Numbered from the stretch's first letter, positions 52,299 to 61,795 are shown. The stretch: DNA of 64,000 nt from Kocuria sp. (GCF_030530945.1 NZ_JAUMTZ010000001.1:30250-94249); one strand, 5' to 3'. Program-made: numbers and translations. The notes: a model not told the origin generated them from the letters alone.

Positions 52299-53377
52299 GA
52301 GGGGTCCTCCGTGGAGCGGGAAGCGGGGCGGGTGCGTGCCGCCGCGCGGGAACCGCCCCGGCGGCGTCGTGCGCGGAGCTCGCGGCGGGAGGGGCCGGTG
52401 GCGCCGGAGCCGGGGGAGCGCAGCTGGAAGGCCGTGAGCCCGAGTGTGAGCAGGAAGAGCACCACGCCGATGGCGGAGCCGTAGCCGAAGTCGCGGGCCG
52501 GCCCGAAGCCCTGGTCGTAGGCGTAGGTGACCAGCATGGAGGTGGAGTTCCCTGGGCCTCCCCCGGTCATCACGTAGACGATGTCGAAGATCTGGAAGGA
52601 CCAGATCACGTTCATCACCAGCAGGAACAGCGTGGCTGGGCCCAGCAGCGGGCGGGTGATGTGCCAGAACAGCTGCCACGGGGTGGCGCCGTCCAGGCGC
52701 CCGGCCTCGTGCAGCTCGCCGGGAACGTCCTGCAGCGCCGCGAGGTAGATGACCATGGCGAACCCCACCCGGGTCCAGACGGTCATCAGCACCACGGAGA
52801 GCATGGCCAGCGCTCCGTTGGACTGCCACGGCAGACCGTCCAGGCCCAGCCCGCGCAGCAGGCCGTTGACCACGCCCACGCCCTCGTTGAACAGCAGCAG
52901 CCCCATCAGGGACGTCACCAGGTTGCTCAGCACGATGGGCAGGTAGATGGCGGTGCGGAAGAGTCCACGGGCGGGCATGGCCTTGTCCAGGAGCACCGCG
53001 AAGGCGAGCCCCAGACCCATGCTCACGGGCACGGTGAGCACCGTGAAGACCACCGAGTTGAGCAGCACGCGCCAGAAGACGGGGTCCTCCGCCAGGCGGA
53101 CGTAGTTCTGCAGGCCCACCCACCCACGGCTGCCCAGGGGCGTGGCGGCCTGGAAGGAGACCACCCACGTGAGGACCAGGGGCAGGAACAGGAAGAGGAG
53201 CAGGACCACCATGTTGGGCGTGACGAACGCCCAACCGGCGGCATCCGCGCCGGAGCGGCTCCGGGAACGGCGCGCGAAAGTGCGTGCGCCTCCGGGGGTT
53301 CCTTCGTCCGCCTGGGGTGCGGAGCCCGCGGAGCCCGCGGCGCGGGGTGCGGCGGCGTCAGTGGCCGGGTGACTCAT
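52295..53377 (-). CDS. carbohydrate ABC transporter permease (MalF-like)
   Basis: A 360-residue CUT1 permease. A disordered N-terminal tail (1-45) leads to six spans from FVTPNMVVLLLFLFLPLVLT. The EAA loop is ELHEAGRLDGATPWQLFWHI (about 229-248), and YVMTGGGPGNSTSMLVTYAY is a MalF-type signature. The C-terminal tail is Arg-rich. AGGAGAG precedes ATG 53377, ten bases after the binding-protein stop. A near copy of the dispersed motif lies in the C-terminal tail (52361). Confidence 0.92.
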   Translation of the reverse strand: MSHPATDAAAPRAAGSAGSAPQADEGTPGGARTFARRSRSRSGADAAGWAFVTPNMVVLLLFLFLPLVLTWVVSFQAATPLGSRGWVGLQNYVRLAEDPVFWRVLLNSVVFTVLTVPVSMGLGLAFAVLLDKAMPARGLFRTAIYLPIVLSNLVTSLMGLLLFNEGVGVVNGLLRGLGLDGLPWQSNGALAMLSVVLMTVWTRVGFAMVIYLAALQDVPGELHEAGRLDGATPWQLFWHITRPLLGPATLFLLVMNVIWSFQIFDIVYVMTGGGPGNSTSMLVTYAYDQGFGPARDFGYGSAIGVVLFLLTLGLTAFQLRSPGSGATGPSRRELRARRRRGGSRAAARTRPASRSTEDPS

Positions 53378-53387
53378 GCGTGCTCTC

Positions 53388-54692
53388 CTACACCGAGACG
53401 ATCTGGTCCACGCGGTGCGCCAGGCGGGACAGGGTGTCCGCCACGCTGCGACCGCCCACGAAGCACTGCTCCAGCTGCTCCTGCAGCTCCACATTGATTT
53501 GGTTGAACCCCGGGACGGTGACCTGGGCGGCGTCCTGCGGGGCGATGGTGGTGGCCTGGTCCGTGAACACCGGCGCCAGGTCCGGGCGGACGGCGAACTC
53601 CAGCGGGTGCTGCGTGAGGGAGCGGCGCGTGGGCAGCTCCACGGTCTGCTCGCAGAACGCTCTCTGGTTCTCGGCGGCCATCATGAACCGCAGGAAGTCT
53701 CCGGCCTTGTCCGCCTTCGCCGTGGCCCCGTTGACCACCAGGGCGTTGCCGCCGAGGTCCGACGCCGCCCGGACGTCCCGCGGGTGGTAGGTGGCCTTCC
53801 ACTCGAAGCGGGAGCCGATGGCGGTGTTCAGCTCCGGGAGCACGAAGTTGCCCAGTGCGGCCATGGCGGTGGTGCCTCCCACGAACGCGTCGCTGGAGTA
53901 GACCCCGCTCTTGGGGGAGGTGTTGGCGGGAACGAGCTGCTCCTCGAACAGGGTCCGGGTGGCCTCCAGTGCCCGGCGCGCGGTGTCCGAGTTGATCGCC
54001 GCGCTCTTCAGATCCGGGGCGAGCAGCCGGCCGTCCGCCTGGAACACCCAGTTCAGCCAGCGGTACGCGCCGGCCTTCTGCCAGGGGTAGGAGTACGCGG
54101 AGACGTCCTCCCCGAGCGAGCCCTTCAACCGGGTGAGGACGTCGTGGAACTCGTCCCAGCTCCAGGCGTCCGCGAGCTTCTCGGGAACGGAGGTGATCCC
54201 CGCCTGCCGCAGGAGGTCCGGGCGGTAGACCGTGGCGGTGGTGTCCGTCTGGTGCGGCACCCCGTACGGGGTGCCCTCCAGGGACACGGCCTCCACGAAC
54301 GCCGGGATGAGGTCGTCCCGCAGCTCGTCGTCCAGGTGGCCGGTGAGGTCCAGGAGGTGTCCCACGCTGCTGTAGGAGGCCAGGGAAGTATAGTCCACGC
54401 GGAATACGTCCGGGGCGGAGCCGTCCTGCAGCTGGGCGTCGATCGTCTTGAACATCTCGGAGTAGGGCACGAACCGCAGGTCCACCGTGAGCCCGGAGCT
54501 CTCCTGGTACTTCTGCACGAGCTTCCTGAACGCGCTCTGCTCCGAGTCCTGCCCCCACGCGACCATGGTGATGGTGTCCGGGTCCTCCGAGCGGCTGCCA
54601 CCCCGGCCCGTGAACCCGGCGCACCCGCTCAGCGCCGCCGCACCGGAGAGGCCGGCCGCGCCGCGCAAGAGGGACCTGCGTGAGATGGTCAT
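53388..54692 (-). CDS. carbohydrate ABC transporter substrate-binding lipoprotein
   Basis: A 434-residue family 1 (MalE/UgpB-type) binding protein. The signal is TISRRSLLRGAAGLSGAAAL, with a twin-arginine motif and lipobox ALSGC (Cys about 24). The lobes include VAWGQDSEQSAFRKLVQKYQ and APDVFRVDYTSLASYSSVG. GGAGAG lies six bases before ATG 54692. It heads a binding protein-MalF-MalG unit that lacks an ATPase gene, so it probably uses a shared MsmK/MalK-type ATPase encoded elsewhere. The 89-base gap upstream should hold the promoter. The sugar is unknown. Confidence 0.9.
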   Translation of the reverse strand: MTISRRSLLRGAAGLSGAAALSGCAGFTGRGGSRSEDPDTITMVAWGQDSEQSAFRKLVQKYQESSGLTVDLRFVPYSEMFKTIDAQLQDGSAPDVFRVDYTSLASYSSVGHLLDLTGHLDDELRDDLIPAFVEAVSLEGTPYGVPHQTDTTATVYRPDLLRQAGITSVPEKLADAWSWDEFHDVLTRLKGSLGEDVSAYSYPWQKAGAYRWLNWVFQADGRLLAPDLKSAAINSDTARRALEATRTLFEEQLVPANTSPKSGVYSSDAFVGGTTAMAALGNFVLPELNTAIGSRFEWKATYHPRDVRAASDLGGNALVVNGATAKADKAGDFLRFMMAAENQRAFCEQTVELPTRRSLTQHPLEFAVRPDLAPVFTDQATTIAPQDAAQVTVPGFNQINVELQEQLEQCFVGGRSVADTLSRLAHRVDQIVSV

Positions 54693-54781
54693 CCGTGGCT
54701 CTCCGATCCGGGTACGAACCGCCTCTGCCCGGCGAGCCGCTCAACTGATAAGCACCATGATGACACCGGACGTGCCGCGCG

Positions 54782-55402
54782 TCACCCCACCCGTTCCAGC
54801 AGCAGCCGGTGCAGGGTGGTGTCCCCCATGAGCTCGGGGTGGAAGCTGATGCCCAGCACGCTGCCCTGACGCACCGCCACCACGGATCCGCGGTGGCGCG
54901 CCAGGACCTCCACGCCGTCACCGGTGCGGGTGACCTCGGGCGCGCGGATGAAGGCCGCGCGCAGCACGTCCCCGGGCCCCACGACGTCGCCCGCAGGCCC
55001 CAGCCACTCCAGGTCCACCTCCGCGGAGGCCACCTGCGAGCCGAACGCGTTGCGGTTCACGCTCACGTCCAGCACGCCCAGCGACTGCTGGCCGGGCGCG
55101 GGGTCCTCGATCTCCCGGGACAGCATGATGAGCCCCGCGCACGTTCCCAGCGTGGGGAGGCCGCCGCGGATCGCGTCCTGCAACGGCTCGAACAGCCCGA
55201 ACGTGCGGCACAGCCGGTCCACCGTGGAGGACTCGCCGCCGGGCAGGATCAGGGCGTCGACGCCCGCCAGGTCCTCCGGGGCACGCACCTTCACGGCGCG
55301 GGCCCCCAGGGACTCCACCGCGCGCATGTGCTCCACCACACCGCCCTGCAGGGCCAGGACCCCGACCGTGGGCGGGGTCCTGGCCGCGTGGGCGTCGGTC
55401 AC
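54782..55402 (-). CDS. pdxT: pyridoxal 5'-phosphate synthase glutaminase subunit
   Basis: A 206-residue class I glutamine amidotransferase that releases ammonia from glutamine for PdxS. Key motifs are GVLALQGGVVEHMRA (about 14-28), LILPGGESSTVDRL (about 51-64), the nucleophile in TLGTCAGLIML (Cys about 88), and the His-Glu pair in ISFHPELMGD (about 190-199). GTG 55402 overlaps the pdxS stop as GTGA, so the complex subunits are made in coupled fashion. Confidence 0.95.
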   Translation of the reverse strand: MTDAHAARTPPTVGVLALQGGVVEHMRAVESLGARAVKVRAPEDLAGVDALILPGGESSTVDRLCRTFGLFEPLQDAIRGGLPTLGTCAGLIMLSREIEDPAPGQQSLGVLDVSVNRNAFGSQVASAEVDLEWLGPAGDVVGPGDVLRAAFIRAPEVTRTGDGVEVLARHRGSVVAVRQGSVLGISFHPELMGDTTLHRLLLERVG

Positions 55403-56328
55403 CAGCCGCGCTCCGCCAGGCGGTGCGGGGCGGGCAGGTCCGCCACGTTGATGCCCACCATGGCCTCGCCCAGCCCGCGGGAGGCGTCCGCGATGCGGGC
55501 GGGGTCGTCGTAGTAGGCGGTCGCGGCCACGATGGCGCGGGCACGCTCGGCGGGGTTGCCGGACTTGAAGATGCCCGAGCCCACGAACACGCCGTCCGCG
55601 CCCAGCTGCATCATCATCGCGGCGTCCGCGGGGGTGGCCACGCCGCCTGCGGTGAACAGCACCACCGGCAGAGAGCCGGTGCGGGCCACCTCGGCCACGA
55701 GGTCGTAGGGCGCCTGGAGCTCCTTGGCCTTCACGTACAGGGTGTCCGGGGCGGCGGCGTAGAGGGCCTGCAGCTCCGCGATCTGCGCGCGGATGGTGCG
55801 GATGTGCTTGGTGGCCTCGGAGACGTCCCCGGTGCCGGCCTCGCCCTTGGAGCGGATCATGGCCGCGCCCTCGGTGATCCGGCGCAGGGCCTCACCCAGG
55901 TTGGTGGCGCCGCACACGAACGGGACGTCGAAGCGGTGCTTGTCGATGTGGTTGACGTAGTCCGCGGGGGAGAGCACCTCGGACTCGTCGATGTAGTCCA
56001 CCTTCAGGTGCTGCAGCACCTGCGCCTCCACGAAGTGCCCGATCCGCGCCTTGGCCATCACGGGGATGGAGACGGTGTCGATGATCTGCTCGATCAGGTC
56101 CGGGTCGCTCATGCGCGCCACGCCGCCCTGGGAGCGGATGTCAGCGGGCACGCGCTCGAGCGCCATCACGGCCACGGCCCCGGCGTCCTCGGCGATCCGC
56201 GCCTGCTCGGCGGTGACCACGTCCATGATCACGCCGCCCTTGAGCATGTCCGCGAGCCCGCGCTTCACCAGGGGCGAGCCGGTCACGGGGGTGGGGTTCT
56301 GGTCGGAGGTCTGGGTGGTGTCAGTCAT
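55399..56328 (-). CDS. pdxS: pyridoxal 5'-phosphate synthase lyase subunit
   Basis: A 309-residue TIM-barrel synthase that makes PLP from ribose 5-phosphate, glyceraldehyde 3-phosphate and PdxT-derived ammonia. Diagnostic stretches are LKGGVIMDVVTAEQARIAED, the catalytic lysine in IPVMAKARIGHFVEAQ (about 90), DYIDESEVLSPAD and GTGDVSEATKHIRTI with the second catalytic Lys near 158. ATG 56328 or 56337 may start it. It is divergent from the MocR-type regulator, with direct repeats between them. Confidence 0.95.
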   Translation of the reverse strand: MTDTTQTSDQNPTPVTGSPLVKRGLADMLKGGVIMDVVTAEQARIAEDAGAVAVMALERVPADIRSQGGVARMSDPDLIEQIIDTVSIPVMAKARIGHFVEAQVLQHLKVDYIDESEVLSPADYVNHIDKHRFDVPFVCGATNLGEALRRITEGAAMIRSKGEAGTGDVSEATKHIRTIRAQIAELQALYAAAPDTLYVKAKELQAPYDLVAEVARTGSLPVVLFTAGGVATPADAAMMMQLGADGVFVGSGIFKSGNPAERARAIVAATAYYDDPARIADASRGLGEAMVGINVADLPAPHRLAERGW

Positions 56329-56352
56329 GGAATCCATCTTCTGGCGCGTGAG

Positions 56353-56396
56353 TGGTCCAGCGACAGAGCCATAATCGGGGAGTTCGACTGGTCCAG
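56353..56396. promoter_or_regulatory. direct-repeat PdxR operator in the pdxST/pdxR gap
   Basis: TGGTCCAG occurs at 56353-56360 and again at 56389-56396 in the same orientation, 36 bases apart, flanking CATAAT. CATAAT (read as ATTATG on the other strand) can serve as the -10 of either gene. MocR-type PdxR proteins bind spaced direct repeats; the corynebacterial site, as remembered, contains a similar AGTGGWC core. Confidence 0.6.
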
Positions 56397-56425
56397 ATGG
56401 GCCGCACCGACGTCAGGAGAGCATC

Positions 56426-57967
56426 GTGAGGCACCCCCGGGACATCGACCTGCCGCTCGCCGTGCACCGCGCCTCCGGAGCACCCCTGGGCGAGCAGCTC
56501 GTGCGCCAGGTCCGTGACCTCGTGGCGCGCGGGGTGCTGCGCCCCGGCGACCCGCTGCCGTCCTCCCGGGCGCTCGCCGCGCGCCTGGGAGTCTCCCGCG
56601 GCACCGTGACCGCGGCGTGGGACGTCCTCGCGGGGGAGGGCTACCTGGTGGCGGACCGCGGGGCCACCCGGATCACACCTTCTCTCCAGCTGGACGGACC
56701 AGCAGCACGGGCGGCGCCCACCCCGCGGACGACGCCGCCCGCCCCACCGGGTGCCCCGCGGCAGGTTCCCCGCCGCGCACCGGTGGGCCGGGCGGCTGCC
56801 CCGCGGACCCCGGCAGCGCCCGGTGGAGAGGGGGTCCTCGACCTCCGGCCGGGAGCGAGTCCCATCACCGCGCTGGACACTCCCGCCTGGCGCGGTGCGT
56901 GGCGGGACGCCGCCGGTGCCACGGCGCACGGCGGGGGAACGGAGACATCCCTCGCGGAGCATCTTTCGGACCACCTGCGGGTGAGCCGGGGCATCGTGCG
57001 GACCCCGCGGGAGATCATCATCACAGCGGGCGTGCGGGACGGGCTGCAACTGGTGCTGCGGGTCCTGGGGCGGGAGCGGCGTCGTGCGCTGCGGGTGGCC
57101 GTGGAGAACCCGGGCTACCCCGCGCTGCGGAGGGTCGTGGCGGCCGCCGGGCACACCCCGCTGCCCATCCCCGTGGACGCCCACGGGCTGGACCCGGCGG
57201 TGCTGCCCGCCGGAACGTGGGCGGGCGCGGGGCGCTGGGACGTGGTGGCGCCCCCGGACGCGCTGGTGCTCACCCCCGGGCACCAGTACCCGCTGGGCGG
57301 GACCATGCCCGTGAGCCGCCGGGTGGAGCTGCTGTCCTGGGCGCGCGAGCATGGTGCCGTGGTGATCGAGGACGACTACGACTCCGAGCTGCGCCACACC
57401 GGCCAGCCCCTGCCCGCCCTCGGGGCCCTGGACACCGCCGCGGACACCGTGGTGACGCTGGGCAGCTTCGCCAAGGTGCTCGGCTCCTCGGTGGGCGTGG
57501 GCCACCTGGTGGCACCCGCACCCCTGCTCCCGGGGCTGCTGGAGGCGCGGGCTGACCTGGGCTCGCCCGTGTCCCGCGTGGCCCAGGACGCCATCGCCCG
57601 GTTCATGGGCGCCGGGGAGTTCCAGCGCCACACCGCCCGGATGCGCCGCTCCTTCCGGCGACGCCGCTCACTCGTCTCGGACGCGCTGGCCCACCTGCCG
57701 GGCGTGGCCGTCCTCCCCATGGCAGGAGGGGCCCACGCGGTGGTGGAGGTGCCGGACGAGGCCGCCGCCGTGGCGGGTGCCCGCGCCCGCGGGGTGCTGG
57801 TGAGCGGGCTGCGCCAGTACTGGGCCGAGGGGGGTGGTGCGCCGAGCGCGGGCCGGGCGGGAGCGGCGTCGTCGTCCGCCGGGGGAGGCCTGGTGCTGGG
57901 GCTCACGGCCGGGGACGAGGAGCTGGCCCGGGGCGCCCGGATCCTGCGGGACGTGCTGCGCGGGTGA
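56426..57967 (+). CDS. pdxR: MocR-type transcriptional regulator of PLP synthesis
   Basis: A 513-residue GntR-aminotransferase fusion. The wHTH (about 10-80) includes LVARGVLRPGDPLPSSRALA and ARLGVSRGTVTAAWDVLAGE. A Pro/Ala-rich linker (about 92-135, with a motif copy at 56729) leads to a fold-type I aminotransferase domain. Its PLP lysine is in LGSFAKVLGSSVGVGHL (about 350), and VIEDDYDSEL (about 312) is the cofactor-ring Asp region. PdxR senses PLP and activates pdxST. AGGAG lies six bases before GTG 56426. A second low-complexity insert near 475 carries another motif copy (57863). Divergence from pdxS supports the assignment. Confidence 0.92.
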   Translation: MRHPRDIDLPLAVHRASGAPLGEQLVRQVRDLVARGVLRPGDPLPSSRALAARLGVSRGTVTAAWDVLAGEGYLVADRGATRITPSLQLDGPAARAAPTPRTTPPAPPGAPRQVPRRAPVGRAAAPRTPAAPGGEGVLDLRPGASPITALDTPAWRGAWRDAAGATAHGGGTETSLAEHLSDHLRVSRGIVRTPREIIITAGVRDGLQLVLRVLGRERRRALRVAVENPGYPALRRVVAAAGHTPLPIPVDAHGLDPAVLPAGTWAGAGRWDVVAPPDALVLTPGHQYPLGGTMPVSRRVELLSWAREHGAVVIEDDYDSELRHTGQPLPALGALDTAADTVVTLGSFAKVLGSSVGVGHLVAPAPLLPGLLEARADLGSPVSRVAQDAIARFMGAGEFQRHTARMRRSFRRRRSLVSDALAHLPGVAVLPMAGGAHAVVEVPDEAAAVAGARARGVLVSGLRQYWAEGGGAPSAGRAGAASSSAGGGLVLGLTAGDEELARGARILRDVLRG

Positions 57968-58048
57968 GTGGGCGGCGGGGAGCGGGAGGCCGTCGGGGCG
58001 GCTCGATACACTGGGCGCACCACCCACCGCTACCCCAGGAGTTCCCGC

Positions 58049-58690
58049 GTGTCCCAGCAGATCCCCGCTCCGCGCGACGGCGAGAACCCCCGTGGCCCCC
58101 GCGGAGCCGACGTGCGCCACGACCTCTGGGCGCCCACGCTGGTGCGCGCCGCGGTGGCCCTGGTGTTCGCGGCGGTGACCGTGTTCTGGCAGCACCCCTC
58201 CCTGGAGGCGGGGCGCTGGGTCACGGCGCTGTTCATGGTGGGCACCGGGATCTCCGCGATCTTCCTGCAGGTGCGCCTGAACCGCAACGAGGGCGTGGAC
58301 CTGGGGGCGAGCCGCGGCATTCCGCAGTCCTACGGCGTTCTCTACGTCCTGGGCGGCGCGCTCACCGCCGTGGTGGCCGGGAGCAACTGGGTGTTCGTGC
58401 TGCTGTCCTCCGTGGTCCTGGGGCTGTGCGGGCTCACCGAACTGGTGCTCGGCATGCGCTTCCGCGGGCAGTTCCCGCTGGGCCGGGACTGGACGCTGTG
58501 CGGTGCCATCACCGTGTTCGCCGCCATGGGCATGGTGCTCGTGGAGACCCTGGGTGCCAAGGCGGAGCTCGGCGTGGCGGGCGGTGCGGCCATCCTCATC
58601 GGCGTCTCCCAGCTCATTGCCGCACTCAGCCTGCGCCACGACGCCCGGGTGGCGGACGGCCACGGTCCGCACCCGTCCCGTACAGCGTGA
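58049..58690 (+). CDS. hypothetical membrane protein
   Basis: A 213-residue protein with a polar N-terminus of about 35 residues and five or six hydrophobic segments (about 38-200). It is not assignable to a family by eye; the layout resembles DUF308/HdeD-like or other small actinobacterial membrane proteins. GTG 58049 follows AGGAG by seven bases, whereas the upstream in-frame start at 57968 lacks a site. It is followed 76 bases later by another small membrane protein gene on the same strand, and the two may be co-transcribed. Confidence 0.7.
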   Translation: MSQQIPAPRDGENPRGPRGADVRHDLWAPTLVRAAVALVFAAVTVFWQHPSLEAGRWVTALFMVGTGISAIFLQVRLNRNEGVDLGASRGIPQSYGVLYVLGGALTAVVAGSNWVFVLLSSVVLGLCGLTELVLGMRFRGQFPLGRDWTLCGAITVFAAMGMVLVETLGAKAELGVAGGAAILIGVSQLIAALSLRHDARVADGHGPHPSRTA

Positions 58691-58766
58691 CGGCGTAGAC
58701 TCAGTCGTCGAACCGGCGGGTGGCAACCGCCTCCCACCCACCCCGAGCACTGCCAGGAGGAATCAC

Positions 58767-59192
58767 GTGGCCCAGCGCACTGAGCACAACGGCCGGCGCA
58801 CAACCGACATCAAGGGGCCCCTGGTCATCTCCGCCGTGCTGGCGGTCGTCGCCTTCGTGATCGTGTCCGTGGCAGCGGCCGGTGGTTCCGACAACGCCGC
58901 CCGCGTGGGACTGGGACTGATCGCCGCGGGCATCGCGTTCATCGCCTCCGTGGTGGTCTGCGCCACCCTCATGCTGCTGGAGAAGCCCAATGCCGAGGAG
59001 CTCGGCCAGGGCACCGGTGTGAACCGCTCCTCCGCCAAGATCTTCGCCGAGAACAAGGCCCGCCGCGAGGCCGAGCGCGCCCGCGCCGCCGAGCAGGGTG
59101 GCACCGGGTCCCGGGCCGCGGACGAGCCTGAGTTCGGCCAGCGCGTGCACCCGGACACCAAGGGCGAGGAGCCGGGCTCCAGCGCCCGCTGA
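58767..59192 (+). CDS. hypothetical two-span membrane protein
   Basis: A 141-residue protein. A strong AGGAGG lies six bases before GTG 58767. It has a polar N-terminus (about 18 residues), two hydrophobic spans (LVISAVLAVVAFVIVSVAA and VGLGLIAAGIAFIASVVVCA), and a charged C-terminal half rich in Ala, Arg and Glu, likely helical and cytoplasmic. It is typical of conserved actinobacterial small membrane proteins of unknown function. It is convergent with copA; the 38-base gap has no clear hairpin. Confidence 0.75.
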   Translation: MAQRTEHNGRRTTDIKGPLVISAVLAVVAFVIVSVAAAGGSDNAARVGLGLIAAGIAFIASVVVCATLMLLEKPNAEELGQGTGVNRSSAKIFAENKARREAERARAAEQGGTGSRAADEPEFGQRVHPDTKGEEPGSSAR

Positions 59193-59230
59193 CATCCCCA
59201 CCACCTTGTGCCGGGACGGCGTGGGCGGCT

Positions 59231-61795
59231 TCAGCGGGCGAAACGGCGCAGCCGCAGGGAGTTGAACACCACGAACACCGAGCTGAAGGCCATGGCGGCC
59301 CCGGCGATTATGGGGTTCAGCAGCCCGAGGGCGGCCACCGGGATGGCCACCGTGTTGTACGCGAACGCCCAGAACAGGTTGGACCTGATGGTGGACAGCG
59401 TGGCGCGGGACAGTCGGATGGCCAGGGGAACGGCAGTGAGCTCGCTGCGCACCACCGTGATGTCCGCGGCCTGCATGGCCGCGTCCGTTCCCGAGCCCAT
59501 GGCGATGCCAAGGTCCGCCGTGGTCAGCGCAGGGGCGTCGTTCACGCCGTCGCCCACCATGGCCACCACGTGGCCCGCCGCCTGCAGGTCGGCCACGGCG
59601 CGGACCTTGCCGTCCGGGGTGACGTCCGCGACCACGTCCTCGGGCGCAATGCCCACCTGACCGGCCACACCGCGGGCCACCGCGGCGTTGTCCCCGGTGA
59701 GCAGCACGGGGCGCAGGCCGAGGTGGCGCAGCTCCCCGATCGCCCCGGCCGCCTCCTCCCGGACCGTGTCCCGCAGGTCGATGAACCCCGCCAGTTTGCC
59801 GTCCACCGCCACGAGAATGGTGGTGGAGCCGTCCGCGCGGGCGCGGTCCAGGGCCTCGGACTCCTGCTCGTCGAGGCGCACGCCGTTGTCCCGGAGCCAG
59901 GACTCGCGCCCCACCACGATGAAGCGGGCCTTCATGCCGTCCGGGACATACCCCCGTACCCCTCCACCGGGGGCGGAGTCGAAGCGGGAGACCTCGAACC
60001 GGTGCGGCGTGGCCGCTGCGATGGCCTGCGCGATGGGGTGCTCCGAGTGACGCTCCACGGCCGCCGCGAGGTCCAGCACCTGGTCCCGGGACCACGAGTT
60101 CAGCGGGGTCACGGCGCTCACTGCCATGTCCCCGTGGGTCACGGTGCCGGTCTTGTCCAGCACCACGGTGTCCACGGATCGGGTGTCCTCCAGGACCTCC
60201 GCGGAGGTGATGAGAATGCCCAGCTGCGCGCCGCGCCCGGTGCCGGTCAGCATGGCGGTGGGAGTGGCCAGCCCCAGAGCGCACGGGCACGCGATCACCA
60301 GCACGGAGACGGCCGCCACAAAGGCGCGGTTGAGGTCCCCCGTGACGAGCAGCCACACCACCAGGGTGACCACGACGATGCCCATGACCACGGGCACGAA
60401 CACGGAGGAGATGCGGTCCGCGAGCCGCGCCACCGGGGCCTTGGTGGCCTGGGCCCGGGCCACGGTGCGGCCCATGGAGGCCAGCACGGTGTCCGCTCCC
60501 ACCCGGGTGGCACGCGCCAGCAGCCGTCCGGTGGTGTTCACGGTGGCGCCGGTGAGCTCGTCCCCGGGGCCCACCTCCACGGGCACGGATTCCCCGGTGA
60601 GCATGGAGGCGTCCACCGCGGACTCCCCCTCCAGGACCACGGCGTCCGTGGCGACCTTCTCGCCGGGACGCACCGCGAAGACGTCTCCCACGGCGAGGTC
60701 CGAGACGGGAACGGTGCGTTCCGTGCCGTCCTCGGCCACCAGGCTGGCGTGCTGCGCGCCCAGGTCCAGCAGGGCCTTCAGGGCCTCGCCGGAACGCGAC
60801 TTCGCGCGGGCCTCCAGCCAGCGGCCCAGCAGGAGGAACGTGGTCACCAGGGCCGCGGACTCGAAGTACAGCTGGTGGGAGGACATGTCCATGCCCTCAC
60901 CGGGATGGGCGTGCGCCGTCATCCCGGGGTCCGTGACCAGGTGCCACAGCGAGAACAGGTATGCGGCGGCCACACCCAGGGACACCAGGGTGTCCATGGT
61001 GGTGGACAGGTGCCGGGCGTTCACTGCGGTGGCCCGGTGGAACGGCCACGCCGCCCACGTCACCACGGGCAGCGCCAGCACCGCGGCCACCCAGGCCCAG
61101 TGCGGGAACTGCGCCCCGGGGACCATGGAGAGCACGACCACGGGCACCGAGAACGCCGCCGCTACCCAGAAGCGCTTCTTCAGGTCTGCCATGCGCCGCT
61201 GGGCGGGCGTGGTCTCCAGGGCCGGGTCGTGGTGCTCGTTCCGGCCCGCTCCGTCCTCGTTGTGCTCGGTGCCCTCGGTGGGAGCTGCGGCGCGGTCGGC
61301 CGGACTGCCGGTCACCGCGTCCGCAGAGGGCGCGGCAGGGGAACCGGGCGACGGCGTCGTCCCCGCCGCTCCTGCTCCCGCGTCCGGTGGGGCGGGGGTC
61401 GGGTGGGAAGGGAGGTTCCCGCCGGGGCGGGAACCCGCGGTGGCCACAGAGGTCGCCCCAGATCCTGCGGCTCCAGTGGAAGTGGTGTGGTCATCGACGT
61501 GAGGGCCGGGCGCGGCCTGCTGCGCACCCCCCGTGATGCGCGCCCCGTACCCGGCGCGCTGGACGGTGTCGACGATCTGCTCGTCCGAGACCTCCGCGGG
61601 GACCGTCACGGTGGCGGACTCCAGGGCCAGGTTCACGGCGGGGTCCACGCCGTCGAGCTTGCGGAGCTTGCGTTCGATCCGGCCCACGCACGAGGCACAG
61701 GTCATGCCGGTGATGTCCAGCTCCAGCTCCCGCAGGGGCCCGTGCGGGCGCGGGTCCGGGAGGGTCCCGGTGGAGGCGGTGGGGGGCTCACTCAA
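59231..61795 (-). CDS. copA: copper-translocating P1B-type ATPase
   Basis: An 854-residue Cu(I) exporter. The N-terminal HMA domain has GMTCASCVGRIERKLRK (about 29-45). A Pro/Ala/Gly-rich linker of about 100 residues (90-185) follows and is unusually long; it carries a motif variant at 61351. The core shows the transmembrane metal site VIACPCALGLATP, the phosphorylation site VVLDKTGTVTHG, SEHPIAQAI with the SEHP His, and MVGDGVNDAPALTTADLG. The start appears to be TTG 61795, overlapping the copZ stop by eight bases, so translation is coupled. CsoR-controlled expression is expected. Confidence 0.93.
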   Translation of the reverse strand: MSEPPTASTGTLPDPRPHGPLRELELDITGMTCASCVGRIERKLRKLDGVDPAVNLALESATVTVPAEVSDEQIVDTVQRAGYGARITGGAQQAAPGPHVDDHTTSTGAAGSGATSVATAGSRPGGNLPSHPTPAPPDAGAGAAGTTPSPGSPAAPSADAVTGSPADRAAAPTEGTEHNEDGAGRNEHHDPALETTPAQRRMADLKKRFWVAAAFSVPVVVLSMVPGAQFPHWAWVAAVLALPVVTWAAWPFHRATAVNARHLSTTMDTLVSLGVAAAYLFSLWHLVTDPGMTAHAHPGEGMDMSSHQLYFESAALVTTFLLLGRWLEARAKSRSGEALKALLDLGAQHASLVAEDGTERTVPVSDLAVGDVFAVRPGEKVATDAVVLEGESAVDASMLTGESVPVEVGPGDELTGATVNTTGRLLARATRVGADTVLASMGRTVARAQATKAPVARLADRISSVFVPVVMGIVVVTLVVWLLVTGDLNRAFVAAVSVLVIACPCALGLATPTAMLTGTGRGAQLGILITSAEVLEDTRSVDTVVLDKTGTVTHGDMAVSAVTPLNSWSRDQVLDLAAAVERHSEHPIAQAIAAATPHRFEVSRFDSAPGGGVRGYVPDGMKARFIVVGRESWLRDNGVRLDEQESEALDRARADGSTTILVAVDGKLAGFIDLRDTVREEAAGAIGELRHLGLRPVLLTGDNAAVARGVAGQVGIAPEDVVADVTPDGKVRAVADLQAAGHVVAMVGDGVNDAPALTTADLGIAMGSGTDAAMQAADITVVRSELTAVPLAIRLSRATLSTIRSNLFWAFAYNTVAIPVAALGLLNPIIAGAAMAFSSVFVVFNSLRLRRFAR

